This document shows positions 55,050-64,000 of a DNA stretch of 64,000 nucleotides, one piece after another (the first letter of the stretch is position 1; every line of letters starts with the position of its first letter). The DNA comes from Limnephilus marmoratus (taxonomy: Eukaryota > Arthropoda > Insecta > Trichoptera > Limnephilidae). The notes under the pieces were generated by a model. It searched no databases and had not been told where the DNA came from. It saw only the letters and a program-made list of their open reading frames with translations. Position numbers and translations under genes: made by a program. Where the stretch lies: positions 8,618,001 through 8,682,000 of the forward strand of contig OU862913.1 of NCBI GenBank assembly GCA_917880885.1. Direction: 5' to 3'.

Positions 55050-55430
55050 TGAAATAAAAAAATATATATATATATCATTGAGTAAGAAGATAACAAAAAT
55101 AATCTAAACGAAAATATGAAAGAGAACAAGACACAGAAAAAAACGGGCACATCAAAGCGAGAGAAGAAAGCAGATATAATTTGTAAAATTCATGCTTCTC
55201 ACACCGATTGCCGTGAGAAGTGTGTGTATTTCATAAAGTTTAGCAGAATTTAAAGGAAGACTTGGGATGGGAATCAATTAGGGCGGAGGGAAATGAAGGA
55301 GGGGAGTTCGAGGGAGCGGTAAAGAATAGCAAACGGTGAATTTTCAAAATTAAGATGTATGTGGCCTCAAAAATTCAAAACATTTTCTTTCTTTGTGTCG
55401 CATTGCAACGCATGCCGGGTATTCGCTAGT
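55050..55430 (+). mobile_element. Helitron-like fragment with 3' terminus
   Basis: The right end GCAACGCATGCCGGGTATTCGCTAG followed by T has the CTAG-T ending and GC-rich lead of Helitron 3' ends. Upstream is a CTTCTCAC/GTGAGAAG hairpin (~55194-55221). The left boundary is uncertain. No Rep/helicase coding was seen. Confidence 0.5.
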
Positions 55431-55616
55431 TTAATATAAAATGTAAACATGTTTCAAAGCAAATGGTTTCTTTTTGGGATATAAAGTACCCTAAAAACTA
55501 AAAATGAACACATGTAAGAAAAAACAAATAAGTACCCACTTAAGACAAATTGGGGAGATTTATAAGGTATTTCGACAGAAAATTAATAAAATAAAATAAA
55601 GAAAAGATTTAGGTTA

Positions 55617-55740
55617 ATTTATTTATTTATTTACGCCCTTGGGGCTTTTATATATAAAAGGATTATTACATTAGTATTATAAAAGTTACATAATAATAAT
55701 AATAAAAAGTTTTATTCCAGTTACAGGCGTGGAATAAACT
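55617..55740 (-). mobile_element. Two LINE 3'-end fragments
   Basis: At 55617-55680 a TTTA repeat plus ACGCCCTTGGGGCTTTTATA is the reversed 3' end of the LINE Z type. At 55683-55740 an ATT repeat plus TTTTATTCCAG is the reversed 3' end of the LINE Y type. Both are very short 5'-truncated relics. Confidence 0.6.
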
Positions 55741-55810
55741 TGTCAAAACTTGAGAAATTTCCAATATATATAACACAAAATAAATGGAAAATCTGAAACA
55801 AAAAAATCAG

Positions 55811-55902
55811 AAAAAAGATACGGTCATTTGTAGGACTCGAACCCAGGACCTAGCAAGTCACAGGTCCTGGGTTCGGGTTCTAGATGTGACCATATCTTTT
55901 TT
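55811..55902. repeat. Near-perfect palindrome with tRNA-like B-box sequences
   Basis: The two arms (CGAACCCAGGACCT and AGGTCCTGGGTTCG) are separated by 10 nt and extended outward by AAAAAGATA(C)GGTCA / TGACCATATCTTTTT. Each arm contains GGTTCGAGTCC- or GGTTCGGGTTC-like sequence, similar to the tRNA T-arm/B box. It is possibly two tRNA-derived SINE ends head to head. No complete tRNA gene is visible. Confidence 0.6.
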
Positions 55903-56218
55903 GTGTATCAGTTTATCGATTGAATTTTGCTAATATTGTCTTCATTAATTAATATTACAATTCAAGGTTTTTATTCATAAGTTAAAAATTAAATGAATTT
56001 ATTTCCAAGCCTCTGCAGCCTTCTGACTGGGGTATAATTGAAATAATTTGTTTCCGATTATTTAATAAAAAAAACAACTCTGGAAGAGTCGTGTTACAAT
56101 TTGGAACACGGAACTAATTTGTACATAAAAAAGTACCACGTCGCTCATAGTACTGCGTTAAGTAATGATTGCATTAAAAAATTACCTTTTATAAATTAAA
56201 ACAATAGAATCAAGGCGC
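55903..56218. other. Unassigned stretch
   Basis: About 315 bp, AT-rich, no gene recognised. Confidence 0.4.
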
Positions 56219-57150
56219 GAAAAAATTCGGGTTATGGGCGAAATTCCTAAAAAATAAAACTAGTTATCTTTATACTAACTTTGGGCCGGGGAATCCGAAT
56301 CTGAAATAATTAGGTTGGGGCAAGCAAATATAAACTGAATTACACGACTGCAAAATTTTGAATTCATACACAGTTTTCAGGTAATTTTGACGTTTTTGAG
56401 TTTTGACGCTCTCAACAATGCCATAGAAAAAACCAAAGATATTTTATGTTCAACCACACAGAAAATTAAGTGATGCCATAAGCAAAAAGAAAGTGCCCCC
56501 TTTGTAGCGCCTACTCGCGTCAAGGCAAGAAAACATCCCAGTTTTCAAATAGTTTAGCGGCTACGCTAGGTATGTGTAAGATGGTTTGTGATAGAGAAGA
56601 AAGTGCCCCCTTCGTAGCGCCTACTCGTGTCACGGCAAAAAAACATCCCAGTTTTCAAGTAGTTTAGCGGCTACGCTAGGTTTGTGTAGCATGGTTTGTG
56701 ATACAAAAGAAAGTGCCCCCTTCGTAGCGCCTACTCGCGTCAAGGCAAGAAAACATCCCAGTTTTCAAGTAGTTTAGCGGCTACGGTAGGTTTGTGTAAC
56801 AAAGTTTGTGATACAAAAATGAATAAAATTTATAAAAAATAATTACTGAAATTATAAACATGTTTTTTACGTTATTGATATTATTGCTTAATGGCAACAC
56901 TTAATTTTCTGTGGTTGAACATAAAATAGCTTTGGTTTTTTCTATGGCATTGTTGAGAGCGTCAAAAATGTCAAAATTACCTGTAAACTGTGTATGAATT
57001 CAAAATTTTGCAGTCGTGTAATTCAGTTTATATTAGCTTGCCCCAACCTAATTCTTTCAGATTCGGATTCCCCGGCCCAAAGTTAGTATAAAGATAACAA
57101 GTTTTATTTTTTAGGAATTTCGCCCATAATCCGAACTTTACCCAAATTAT
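56219..57150. mobile_element. Foldback element: ~255-bp inverted arms around three tandem repeats
   Basis: The left arm (56219 to ~56475, from AAAAAATTCGGGTTATGGGCG to AACCACACAGAAAATTAAGTG) is repeated in reverse at ~56890-57150, ending CGCCCATAATCCGAACTTT. Arms are about 90% or more similar by eye. The ~415-bp core contains three ~112-bp direct repeats (from about 56486, 56600 and 56710) starting AAAGAAAGTGCCCCCTT(T/C)GTAGCGCC. No ORF or target duplication was recognised. Confidence 0.82.
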
Positions 57151-57497
57151 TTTTTTTACTAAATTGAGAGGGAATAACCAGATAAAACCGGAAACATGTC
57201 ATTTTTAAATAAAATTTTAGACGAATTGACTCTTTTCCATAAAAAAATATAAAAAGATTTCAAAATACTTTTCTTTAATCCAGTAAGTTTTTCTTTTATC
57301 CGAAAGCTATGTTTTCAATTTTGAGAAAATATGTAATTTTTTAGTACAATAAGGTTTTACCGTAGGCCGTTGGAAGATCTGTTAAATTTTCATACTAAAC
57401 TTTGTATTATACAACACACATTTCAAATCATATAATCATGTAGTAAAATAAAACAATAAATTATCTGGGAAATCTTTAATTCAGAATTTTAATTATA

Positions 57498-58120
57498 GTT
57501 GGGGGCCATTCGGTACCCGGTATCCCAGAGGTGGCCGCGGCACTTTGAGATGCAATTTTGACCCTAATGTATAAAGAAAGTGTATGAAAAACACGGTCAG
57601 AATCGCTAGCTCTATTATCGCCCTTTACCATAGAAAAAGCTGCAATGCAGCCGGTCACTCCGAATAATTTATATTAAAGTTTCCGTCGGTCGGGATGTGC
57701 GCAGGTCTTGCGCATGCGCGAAAAAAATATATTTTCAACTACGATTTTTACCCTTCTATGTACAAAATTTGTATAAGAACACGGTCAGAAATGCTAGCGC
57801 CAACATTCCCTATGGTATTGGTAAAGATTTTATTCACTCTGTAGCCATAAAATATTTTAAAATAATTTTTATCTGTGGGCATCTCGAACTGTCATTGTGG
57901 CGGCCGCGTCGTATTATGCCGATGCGTGACCTCGAATAATATCATAAAACCTATCAATTTACGTAAATAACGCAAGTAATGTTATTTTGGTAAATAGTTT
58001 ATTGTTCTAGGAATGTGTTTCAGTCAATAAAATATACGATAGGTAAAATTTAATCAACAAAACATTCAACTGAAGATCGTGAAATTTCCGTGTTTTTCTG
58101 GAAAAAGCCTGGCCCCCAAC
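57498..58120 (+). mobile_element. Possible TIR element inserted in the left arm
   Basis: It starts GTTGGGGGCCA and ends TGGCCCCCAAC, a perfect 11-bp inverted pair, and it is absent from the right arm at the corresponding place. Inside, two diverged copies of a phrase with AACACGGTCAGAA and GCTAGC occur near 57590 and 57780. No ORF is supported and the target duplication is not clear. Confidence 0.55.
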
Positions 58121-58547
58121 AGGTTGCGTTTTGTGACTAAAATACTTCACTTATTTTATTTATTTACGATCTTACAAGCTATAATATTAAAGTTTTTTAC
58201 ATTCTTATTTTGCTTAAACAATATAGAAAAATTATAAATACTTATAATCAAAAAATAATTACAAAAAGTACATAATTTTAATAGTTTTATCATCATGCCG
58301 TTCAGCATTTTTGAATGTACATAGGTATAAATTAAAGCAATTTTTAAATGAAATAAAATCGATATCGAATCATTATTTTAAAAAGCTGGTGCGGAGAATA
58401 ATTAATCTTTCTCATTGGAACCGCCCTGTACTATCGTAAGAACATCTATCGTCGAAATATAAATTCTCGGCCGCTGGCTGGTAAATGGACCATAACTAAA
58501 CACTTTTCAAAATTTATAAAATTTAAAGCCATTGTGTTATAATTCCA

Positions 58548-59064
58548 TTAAAGTTCTGTGCAAAGTTTTAAACCTGTAGTTTTGTCAAAGTAATGATTGG
58601 TTTCTAAATTCAGAATAATAATTCCATTAAAAAAATTCAGGTTTTTTAAAGAAAGGTAAACTTCCAGAATATTTAACATAAGAATTAAGATCATGCAATG
58701 TTGTAAACAGCTAGCGTTGTAAAGTTGTATATTATCATGCTTACAGTCGGAACAAGACAATGGTTTTTCTCCACCGTGAGTAAAAATGCGAACTTGAATA
58801 ACTAAATAAGGCAATTGAATAAAGTATTCTACAGTATTGGTAAGCACTGTCAACGATGACTTGTGTGAGCAGGAGTAGTTACAAAGGGGAAAATGAAGTT
58901 ATCTCCAGTAATGGTTAAAATATGAACTTTTAAATACTCTTTGGAGAACATGAATAGCTGCAGAAGGAAGACAAATGTTTTTATCCAATATGGAGGCGTA
59001 AGTGCATTGCTAAACGTGATTTTATGGAAAAGGAGTAGTTACAATGGGAACATGCAAATTTTTT
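58548..59064 (-). pseudogene. Eroded zinc fingers downstream of the ZNF2 stop
   Basis: Past the stop, the minus strand still reads FACSHCNYSFSIKSRLAMHLRLH, a second stop, CSYSCSPKSYLKVHI, remnants around 58870 and GGEKPLSCSDCKH near 58770. These are three or four degenerate fingers with lost cysteines or histidines and several stops. The functional array was once longer. Confidence 0.72.
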
Positions 59065-59855
59065 TTATCCAGTATGGGTACGTAAGTGCAGTGTTAAATC
59101 AAACTTGCGTGAGTAAGATGACTTACAATGAGGACAGGAAAAATGTTTTTCTCCAGAATGGGCGAGTAAGTGACTAGTTAAAGCTGATTTGTCTGAGCAG
59201 GAATAGCTACAATGGGGACAAGAAAAGGGTTTTTCTCCGGTATGGGTGCGTAAGTGCTTCGTTAAATCTGATTTGCGTGAGCAGGAGTAGCTACAATGGG
59301 GACATGAAAAAGGTTTTTCTCCAGTATGGCTGCGTAGGTGTAGTGTTAAATCAAACTTGCGTGAGCTAGAGAACTTACAATGAGGACATGAAAAATGTTT
59401 CTCTCCAGTATGGGCGAGTAAGTGACTTGTTAAAGCTGATTTGTCTGAGCAGGAGTAGCTACAATGGGGACATGAAAAGGGTTTTTCTCCGGTATGGGTG
59501 CGTAAGTGCCTCGTTAAATCTGGTTTGCGTGAGCAGGAGTAGCTACAATGGGAACATGAAAAAGGTTTTTCTCCAGTATGGCTGCGTAGGTGTAGTGTTA
59601 AATCAAACTTGCGTGAGCTAGAGTACTTACAATGACGACATGAAAAATGTTTTTCACCAGTATGGGTGCCTAAGTGCTTTTTTAAACTTGATTTGTCTGA
59701 GAAGGAGTAGTTACAATGGAGACAAGAATGAGGCTTTTCTCCAGTATGGGTGCGTAAGTGCCTTGTTAAATTTGATTTGTTTAAACAGGAGTAGGTACAA
59801 TAGGAACACAAATGAGGTTTTTCTCCAGGGTGCAGTTTTATGTCTGTAATTTTAT
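59065..59855 (-). CDS. C2H2 zinc-finger protein, terminal finger exon (ZNF2)
   Basis: Nine C2H2 fingers follow the lead DKITDIKLHPGEKP. The acceptor ATTTTTGCAG precedes 59855 on the minus strand, and phase 1 joins the 59953-60108 exon to give Asp. Fingers 3-5 (KFDLTLHLRSH, KPDLTRHLRTH, KSALTSHLLAH) are repeated as fingers 6-8, with finger 9 again of the KFDLTLHL type. This is a tandem duplication of an 84-residue (252-bp) module. It ends at TAA (59065-59067), which replaces the Glu codon of a linker. It would bind DNA in the nucleus; the target is unknown. The finger core C-x2-C-(N/S)YSCS matches ZNF1, so the genes are close paralogues. Confidence 0.83.
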
Positions 59856-59952
59856 CTGCAAAAATATATTGGATAAAGCTTAATAAAAAGGTATCTATAA
59901 TGAAACGAGAAAATAATTAAAACAAACTCACACCAACAAAAATGGATTTTAC

Positions 59953-60108
59953 CTGCAGCAGTTTCGGCAATAATTTCAGAGTACTCTGAGCATTCCTTTT
60001 TAACATCTGTCAGATCTCTATCTATTTCCTTATTAGAATTTCCCTCTCCATCTTGTTCCCGGGGTCCCCCTTCTGTATTGATGGGCACAGTCTCCACATT
60101 TGTGGAAC
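59953..60108 (-). CDS. ZNF2 156-bp linker exon (acidic, phase 1-1)
   Basis: It is bounded by an acceptor TTTTCCCAG and a donor GCAG/GTAAAA on the minus strand. It encodes VETVPINTEGGPREQDGEG, then EIDRDLTDVKKECSEYSE and IIAETAA, paralogous to the ZNF1 exon with identical length and phases. The upstream exon with a start codon is not recognised before the right inverted arm begins at 60355, so the gene may lack its first exon or use a distant one. Confidence 0.76.
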
Positions 60109-61076
60109 CTGGGAAAACAAAACAATAATACAATACAAAAAGGAAACGTCGATCATATGAAAATCAATACATTAAAAATCAAATCACAATCTCAGTCAAA
60201 GATGTAACAATTAAAAATGTAAAATGTCTCCAACTTCATCTTTAAAAATCACATAAGAATCCTTACCATGTAAAGATCTCCAAACACACATAATATAAAT
60301 CTATTCTTACATACAATGCAATAAATTAAGGCAAACATAGAACTCTGCTTAAGAGCGTTTAACCAGCCAGCGGACGAAAATCCACATTTCGTCGAAAGTT
60401 GTTCTTCCGATCGTGCAGGGCGGTTACAATGAGAAAGATTGATTATTCTCCGTACCAGCTTTTTTAAATTATAACTCAATATCGAATTTACTTCAATCCA
60501 AATTAGCTTTAATTTATACCTTCATCCAAAAATGTTGAAAGGCGTGATGATAAAACTATTAAAATAGTGTACTTTTTGTAGTTATTTTTTGATTATAAGT
60601 ATTTATCATTTTTCAATAATGTCTAAATTTAATAAGAATGTTAAAAAAATCTGAAATATATTAGTTTGTAAGTGCGCAAATAAATACACAAATGGACCAA
60701 TTTTCGTCAAGAAACACATGTACGTACATATTTTTTAATGATTTTATTGAAACTAAAATTAAAATTCTAATACATAACTTTGCTAGATAATGTATTGATT
60801 TATTTTACTGCATGATTACATTATTTGAAATGGGTGTGGTATAATACAAAAACTTTTTTGAAAATTTAACAAATCTGCCAACGACCTATGGAATAACCTT
60901 ATTATACTAAAAATTTAAAAAAAAATCTAAAAATTTATTACATAACTATGCTAGATAAAAGAACAATCTTTCGAAATCCATTTATAATTTTTTGTGGAAA
61001 AGAGTCAATACGTCTAAAAACTTTTTTGAAAATGACGTATTTCCGGCTTTCTCTGGTAATGCCCTCTTAAACACCT

Positions 61077-61209
61077 ACCACAATATAATTGGTGTTATAT
61101 AATCAACAAAATGCATCCCCAAATTACTAATTTTATTAGAATATCGACCAGTCTTCACCGCTCCAACAAGAGAATCAGACTCAGGGAATATTAATAATAA
61201 GACTAAACT
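61077..61209. other. Short spacer
   Basis: Sequence between the inverted-repeat unit and the next LINE. Nothing recognised. Confidence 0.4.
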
Positions 61210-62325
61210 CAACATGGGGTGTTATGGCGTGTTGTGCTACCTTCTTACTTAGCCAACGTTTCAGACAGCGTAACAGTGTCCAATGTCCATCATTAAATGC
61301 TGGCGTCCCGCAGGGATCGGTTCTGTCTCCGACTTTGTTTTTGTTGCACATCAACGACCTTTTGTCATGTGCACCAATTCATTGTTACGCGGATGACAGT
61401 ACAGTTCATGATAGCTTTTTGTTTGACAAGCCCCCAAAGGGCTCACAAACTCCAACAGCTCGTAAGGCTTTGAAGCAAAGAATGGACGGTTACCTCGAGA
61501 GTTTTTTCTCTTGGGGTAAAAATAATCTCGTTGAATTTAATGTTTCAAAGACCCAATCTTGTCTGATTACGTCTAAAAGGGATCGAAATGAAAATCTAGT
61601 CTCTTTCAACGGAAGCAATCTTCCGAACAGGCCCTCCATTGATATGCTTGGTGTAACCCTAAGTGACCAGCTCAGGTATAGGGGCTCCATCGAAGCCAGA
61701 GTAAAGTTAGCCTCCCAAAAACTGGGCGTACTGTACAGGGCCCGCAGATACTTTAATAGTACACAACTGCTAACCCTGTACAAATCGCAAGTGCGCCCCA
61801 CGGTTGAATTTGGCAGCCACCTCTGGTCTGGAGCTCAAAATACCTGAAAAATACCCTCGACTCTGTGCAGAAACGGGAGGTCCGTTTGATAGATTCTCCC
61901 ATCGTAACAGACGGATTGCAATCTTTAGAGCACAGGCGTCGGGTGGGAATGCTATCCTTGTTCTACCGGTATTACAATGGAAGATGCTCCGAGGAACTAG
62001 CATCATTGATCCCTTCGGCACTGGTGCATATTCGGGAAACACGCCAAACGCGTGCCCAACATTTGTACACAGTTGACATTTGTCACATGAGAACGGGTCG
62101 TTTCTTCGACTCGTTCTTGTGTTCAACAGCTCGGCTGTGGAATGATTTGCCGGCCTCTGTGTTTCCTCCTTCCTACAACATGGGTCTCTTCAAGACCAAT
62201 GTTCATTCCTTCCTCTCCTCAAAAAGACCCTCCACACAGCATCCCAGATGACATAGACCCTGAGGGAAATTATTTTCCTCAGAGCCTCCTGTGTGGAGTT
62301 AATAAAAAAAAAATAAAAAAAAATT
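61210..62325 (+). pseudogene. 5'-truncated LINE (RT C-terminal half) with one frameshift
   Basis: The first frame (61224-61847) has NAGVPQGSVLSPTLFLLHIN, IHCYADDSTVHD (catalytic YADD), MLGVTLSDQLRY and FGSHLWSGA. Near 61835 one base appears lost, and the second frame (from ~61840 to 62251) continues KYLKNTLDSVQKREVRLI, RRRVGMLSLFYRYYNG, RTGRFFDSF and TARLWNDLPASVF. This is the usual C-terminal region of Jockey-like LINEs. The 3' UTR has a CCTGAGGGAAATTATTTTCCTC hairpin (62258-62284), then an A-rich tail to ~62325. Confidence 0.85.
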
Positions 62326-62560
62326 AAGGCAGATGTAATAAATTCATTGTATATCAATCAACATACCAAAACAACTCTACACCTGGAAAAGCTTTCCTAT
62401 GACGTTCTCCCAAATCGTGTCTCGAAAGAAAACTGGAAACTTATCTATTATTGTACTTATACCACCGCTGCATGCAATTTGGGAGGCGGGAATGGGTACC
62501 GCCGCCCCGGGAACCTTTATTCTTTATTGGATAACCAACCCCTCTGCCATAGGTCACACC
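62326..62560. other. Unassigned sequence between LINE 3' ends
   Basis: Open frames (62347-62583, 62399-62614) are present, but I recognise no domain. It may be sequence of the second LINE 3' end. Confidence 0.35.
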
Positions 62561-62935
62561 AAGTGGTTCGCTACGTTTGGTGATTTAGCAGGGGGGCCCG
62601 GGTTCATGGGGTGAGATTCGTCCCGATCTTGGCGGCATATGCGTCTGCCCACCAACTGCGTTGCAGGCTGGATCGGGAGAGACTGATTGAGGAAGACCTC
62701 TCCAGCAGGACTCGGAATATCGCCTCACCCGGTTTTAGGTCTTGGAGACGGATGACCAGGACACACTGAACCCCAGATTCCTACCAACCCCTTAAACCCT
62801 TTTCCTTCCCAGAACTCTCCTATCAATCCTTTCCTTAAAAAACCCTCTACGCAGCATAACTAAAGATGACATAGGCCCTGAGGGAAATTATTTTCCTCAG
62901 GGCCTCCTGTGTGGAGCTAATGTAAAAAAAATGTG
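62561..62935 (+). mobile_element. LINE 3' UTR copy with terminal hairpin
   Basis: It starts AGTGGTTCGCTACGTTTGGT and ends with the hairpin GGCCCTGAGG...CCTCAGGGCC (62874-62904), TCCTGTGTGGAGCTAATG and an A run. It is similar to 63001-63385 throughout and shares the last ~60 bp with the LINE at 61210-62325. Confidence 0.65.
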
Positions 62936-63000
62936 AATTATTCATAAATTATCTTCAATTAACTGTAAGTTCATTGAAGATAATTTCACAAATTCACCCC

Positions 63001-63385
63001 CAGTGGTGGCTACCTTTGGTGACTTAGCAGGGGTGTCCGGGTTCATGGGGTGAGGTTTGTCAAGGTCTTGGTGGCTGATGTGTCGGCCCACCTGCTGCGT
63101 AGCTGGACGGATCGAGAGAGATTGGTTGCGCAGGTATTTTAACCTCTCCATCCTCAACCCTTTGCCTCGCACCGCAGTTGAAGGGATGGATTCATACGTC
63201 CGTCACTCCTGGACACACTGACCCCCAGATTCCTATGAACCCCTCATACCTATTTCCTTCCCAGAACTTCCTATTCTTCTATTCTTAAAAAAAAACCCTC
63301 CTCACAACACCTCCTTAGATGATACAGGCCCTGAGGGAAACTGTTTTCCTCAGGGCCTCCTGTGTGTAAATAAACAAAAAAAAAT
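63001..63385 (+). mobile_element. Second LINE 3' UTR copy with terminal hairpin
   Basis: A direct repeat of 62561-62935, about 440 bp downstream. It starts AGTGGTGGCTACCTTTGGTG and ends with the hairpin GGCCCTGAGG...CCTCAGGGCC (63327-63357), TCCTGTGTG and an A-rich tail. Between the copies lies a 14-bp perfect inverted repeat (AAATTATCTTCAAT/ATTGAAGATAATTT, ~62946-62985). Confidence 0.65.
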
Positions 63386-63700
63386 CTCGCAAAATCTTTT
63401 GATACGGTCTGTCATCAAAAGAAAACAACAGGTTGGAATAACATGAGTAGCCTGCACATGGTTTAAAAACAATCTAATACACCCAACAGAGCAAACTCTA
63501 ATCCTCTGTAACAAAATACATGTAAGCAAAAAATTATCTGTGTTTTGTAGTGTACTCAAGGCAGCATAATAAGACCACTTTTATTTCTTATTACATTACA
63601 CACTATAGGCCGTGGATAATGGATGTAAAATATTGTCATTTGCCGATGAAACAAGTATTAATATTCGAAGACAATCAATCATGACGCAATCAGTTATTAA
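63386..63700 (+). pseudogene. Degenerate LINE reverse-transcriptase fragment
   Basis: Readable scraps in shifting frames: SFDTVCH near 63397, QGSIIRPLLFLI near 63560 (PQGSVLGPLLF motif) and ILSFADETSINI near 63633 (FADD motif, second Asp changed to Glu). This is the RT order D, PQG, FADD in decayed form. Confidence 0.6.
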
Positions 63701-63723
63701 CAGTACTAATCTATATCTCTACA

Positions 63724-64000
63724 TCTCTACATATTATAAATTAAAGTCCTCCGCATCATCTTCTGTCTGTCTATTTGCGATAAACTCGAAAACTACTAAA
63801 CGGATTTTCATGCGGTTTTCACCAATAGATAGAGTGTTTCGTGAGGAAATTGGTTGAAACATAACGATAATTGTTAGAAGTCAAGTCGTTATTGTTAAAA
63901 GTCAAGCCGCCTGGTTGCTTTCATCGAAAACGCTGCCTAATCCTTTTGGGATATAACAAAACAATGCATGGTGGAATATTCCTCTTTTATAGATCTATAA
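63724..64000 (+). mobile_element. Helitron-like 5' end, running out of the window
   Basis: It starts TCTCTACATATTATAAATTAAAG, then AAACTCGAAAACTACTAAACGG, ATTTTCATGCGGTTTTCACC and AATAGATAGAGTGTTTCG. This run of phrases is characteristic of arthropod Helitron 5' regions as I know them. The 81-codon frame at 63612-63857 reads through it (TTKRIFMRFSPIDRVFREE) but is not a known gene. The 3' end is beyond the window. Confidence 0.55.

Larger units (their letters stand above)
57168..61076. mobile_element. Long inverted-repeat unit enclosing the ZNF2 gene
   Basis: The outer left arm 57168-57475 (GAGGGAATAACCAGATAAAA...) matches the reverse of 60785-61076 (...TTTCTCTGGTAATGCCCTC). The inner left arm 58145-58490 matches the reverse of 60355-60690. 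Identity is about 75-80% by eye over ~650 bp per arm. The left arm is split by a 620-bp insertion (57498-58120). ZNF2 exons and eroded fingers fill the centre. It is either a diverged long-TIR element carrying a zinc-finger gene or an old inverted duplication. The target duplication is unclear. Confidence 0.65.

Noticed and set aside
55811..55902. tRNA gene
   Set aside because: Only T-arm-like boxes are present; no acceptor stem, D-arm or anticodon arm can be drawn.

Overview
This window is animal nuclear DNA, most likely from an insect, and it is dominated by transposable elements. The evidence is C2H2 zinc-finger exons with GT-AG splice sites, a BEL/Pao retrotransposon, R1-clade and Jockey/CR1-like LINEs, a Penelope-like element, Helitron ends, hAT- and Harbinger-like elements, and about 15.5 kb of satellite DNA. 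I cannot name the species. No bacterial operon, CRISPR array, tRNA or rRNA gene was recognised.

Layout. 1-4.3 kb: 3' part of a BEL/Pao element and a long, hairpin-rich LTR. 4.45-19.97 kb: a hierarchical satellite array (22-bp, ~170-bp, ~338-bp and ~10-kb levels) with the same MITE present twice, ending at a 200-N gap. 20.2-20.9 kb: end of another LTR element. 21.06-22.1 kb: minus-strand zinc-finger exons (ZNF1). 22.4-38.5 kb: one minus-strand LINE (called Y here) split into three pieces by two plus-strand R1-like LINEs (A and B), each flanked by a 15-16 bp target-site duplication. B has both ORFs open. 39.1-43.6 kb: a LINE (Z) interrupted by a second LINE (W). 43.7-45.2 kb: a Helitron-like element carrying arrays of heat-shock-element-like pentamers. 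45.6-46.6 kb: a hAT-like element. 46.9-47.0 kb: a third zinc-finger-family exon. 47.5-48.8 kb: a Penelope-like element with a hammerhead ribozyme motif and a Harbinger-like MITE inside it. 49-55.9 kb: MITEs, a ~3-kb TIR element, minisatellite, LINE tails and a Helitron end. 56.2-57.15 kb: a foldback element. 57.17-61.08 kb: a second zinc-finger gene (ZNF2) enclosed by long, diverged inverted repeats. 61.2-64 kb: LINE 3' ends with a conserved terminal hairpin, an RT fragment and a Helitron 5' end.

Host genes. The only likely host genes are the zinc-finger exons, all on the minus strand. Two finger arrays each follow a 156-bp phase 1-1 exon encoding an acidic linker, and a third, homologous exon at 47 kb starts with ATG. 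Both finger arrays end at a nonsense codon in an inter-finger linker, with decaying fingers downstream.

Most notable observations: strictly 5-bp-phased HSE arrays in a Helitron-like element; a complete hammerhead core in the Penelope element; a zinc-finger gene between long inverted repeats; and the multi-level satellite. All assignments come from reading motifs. No database search or folding program was run.
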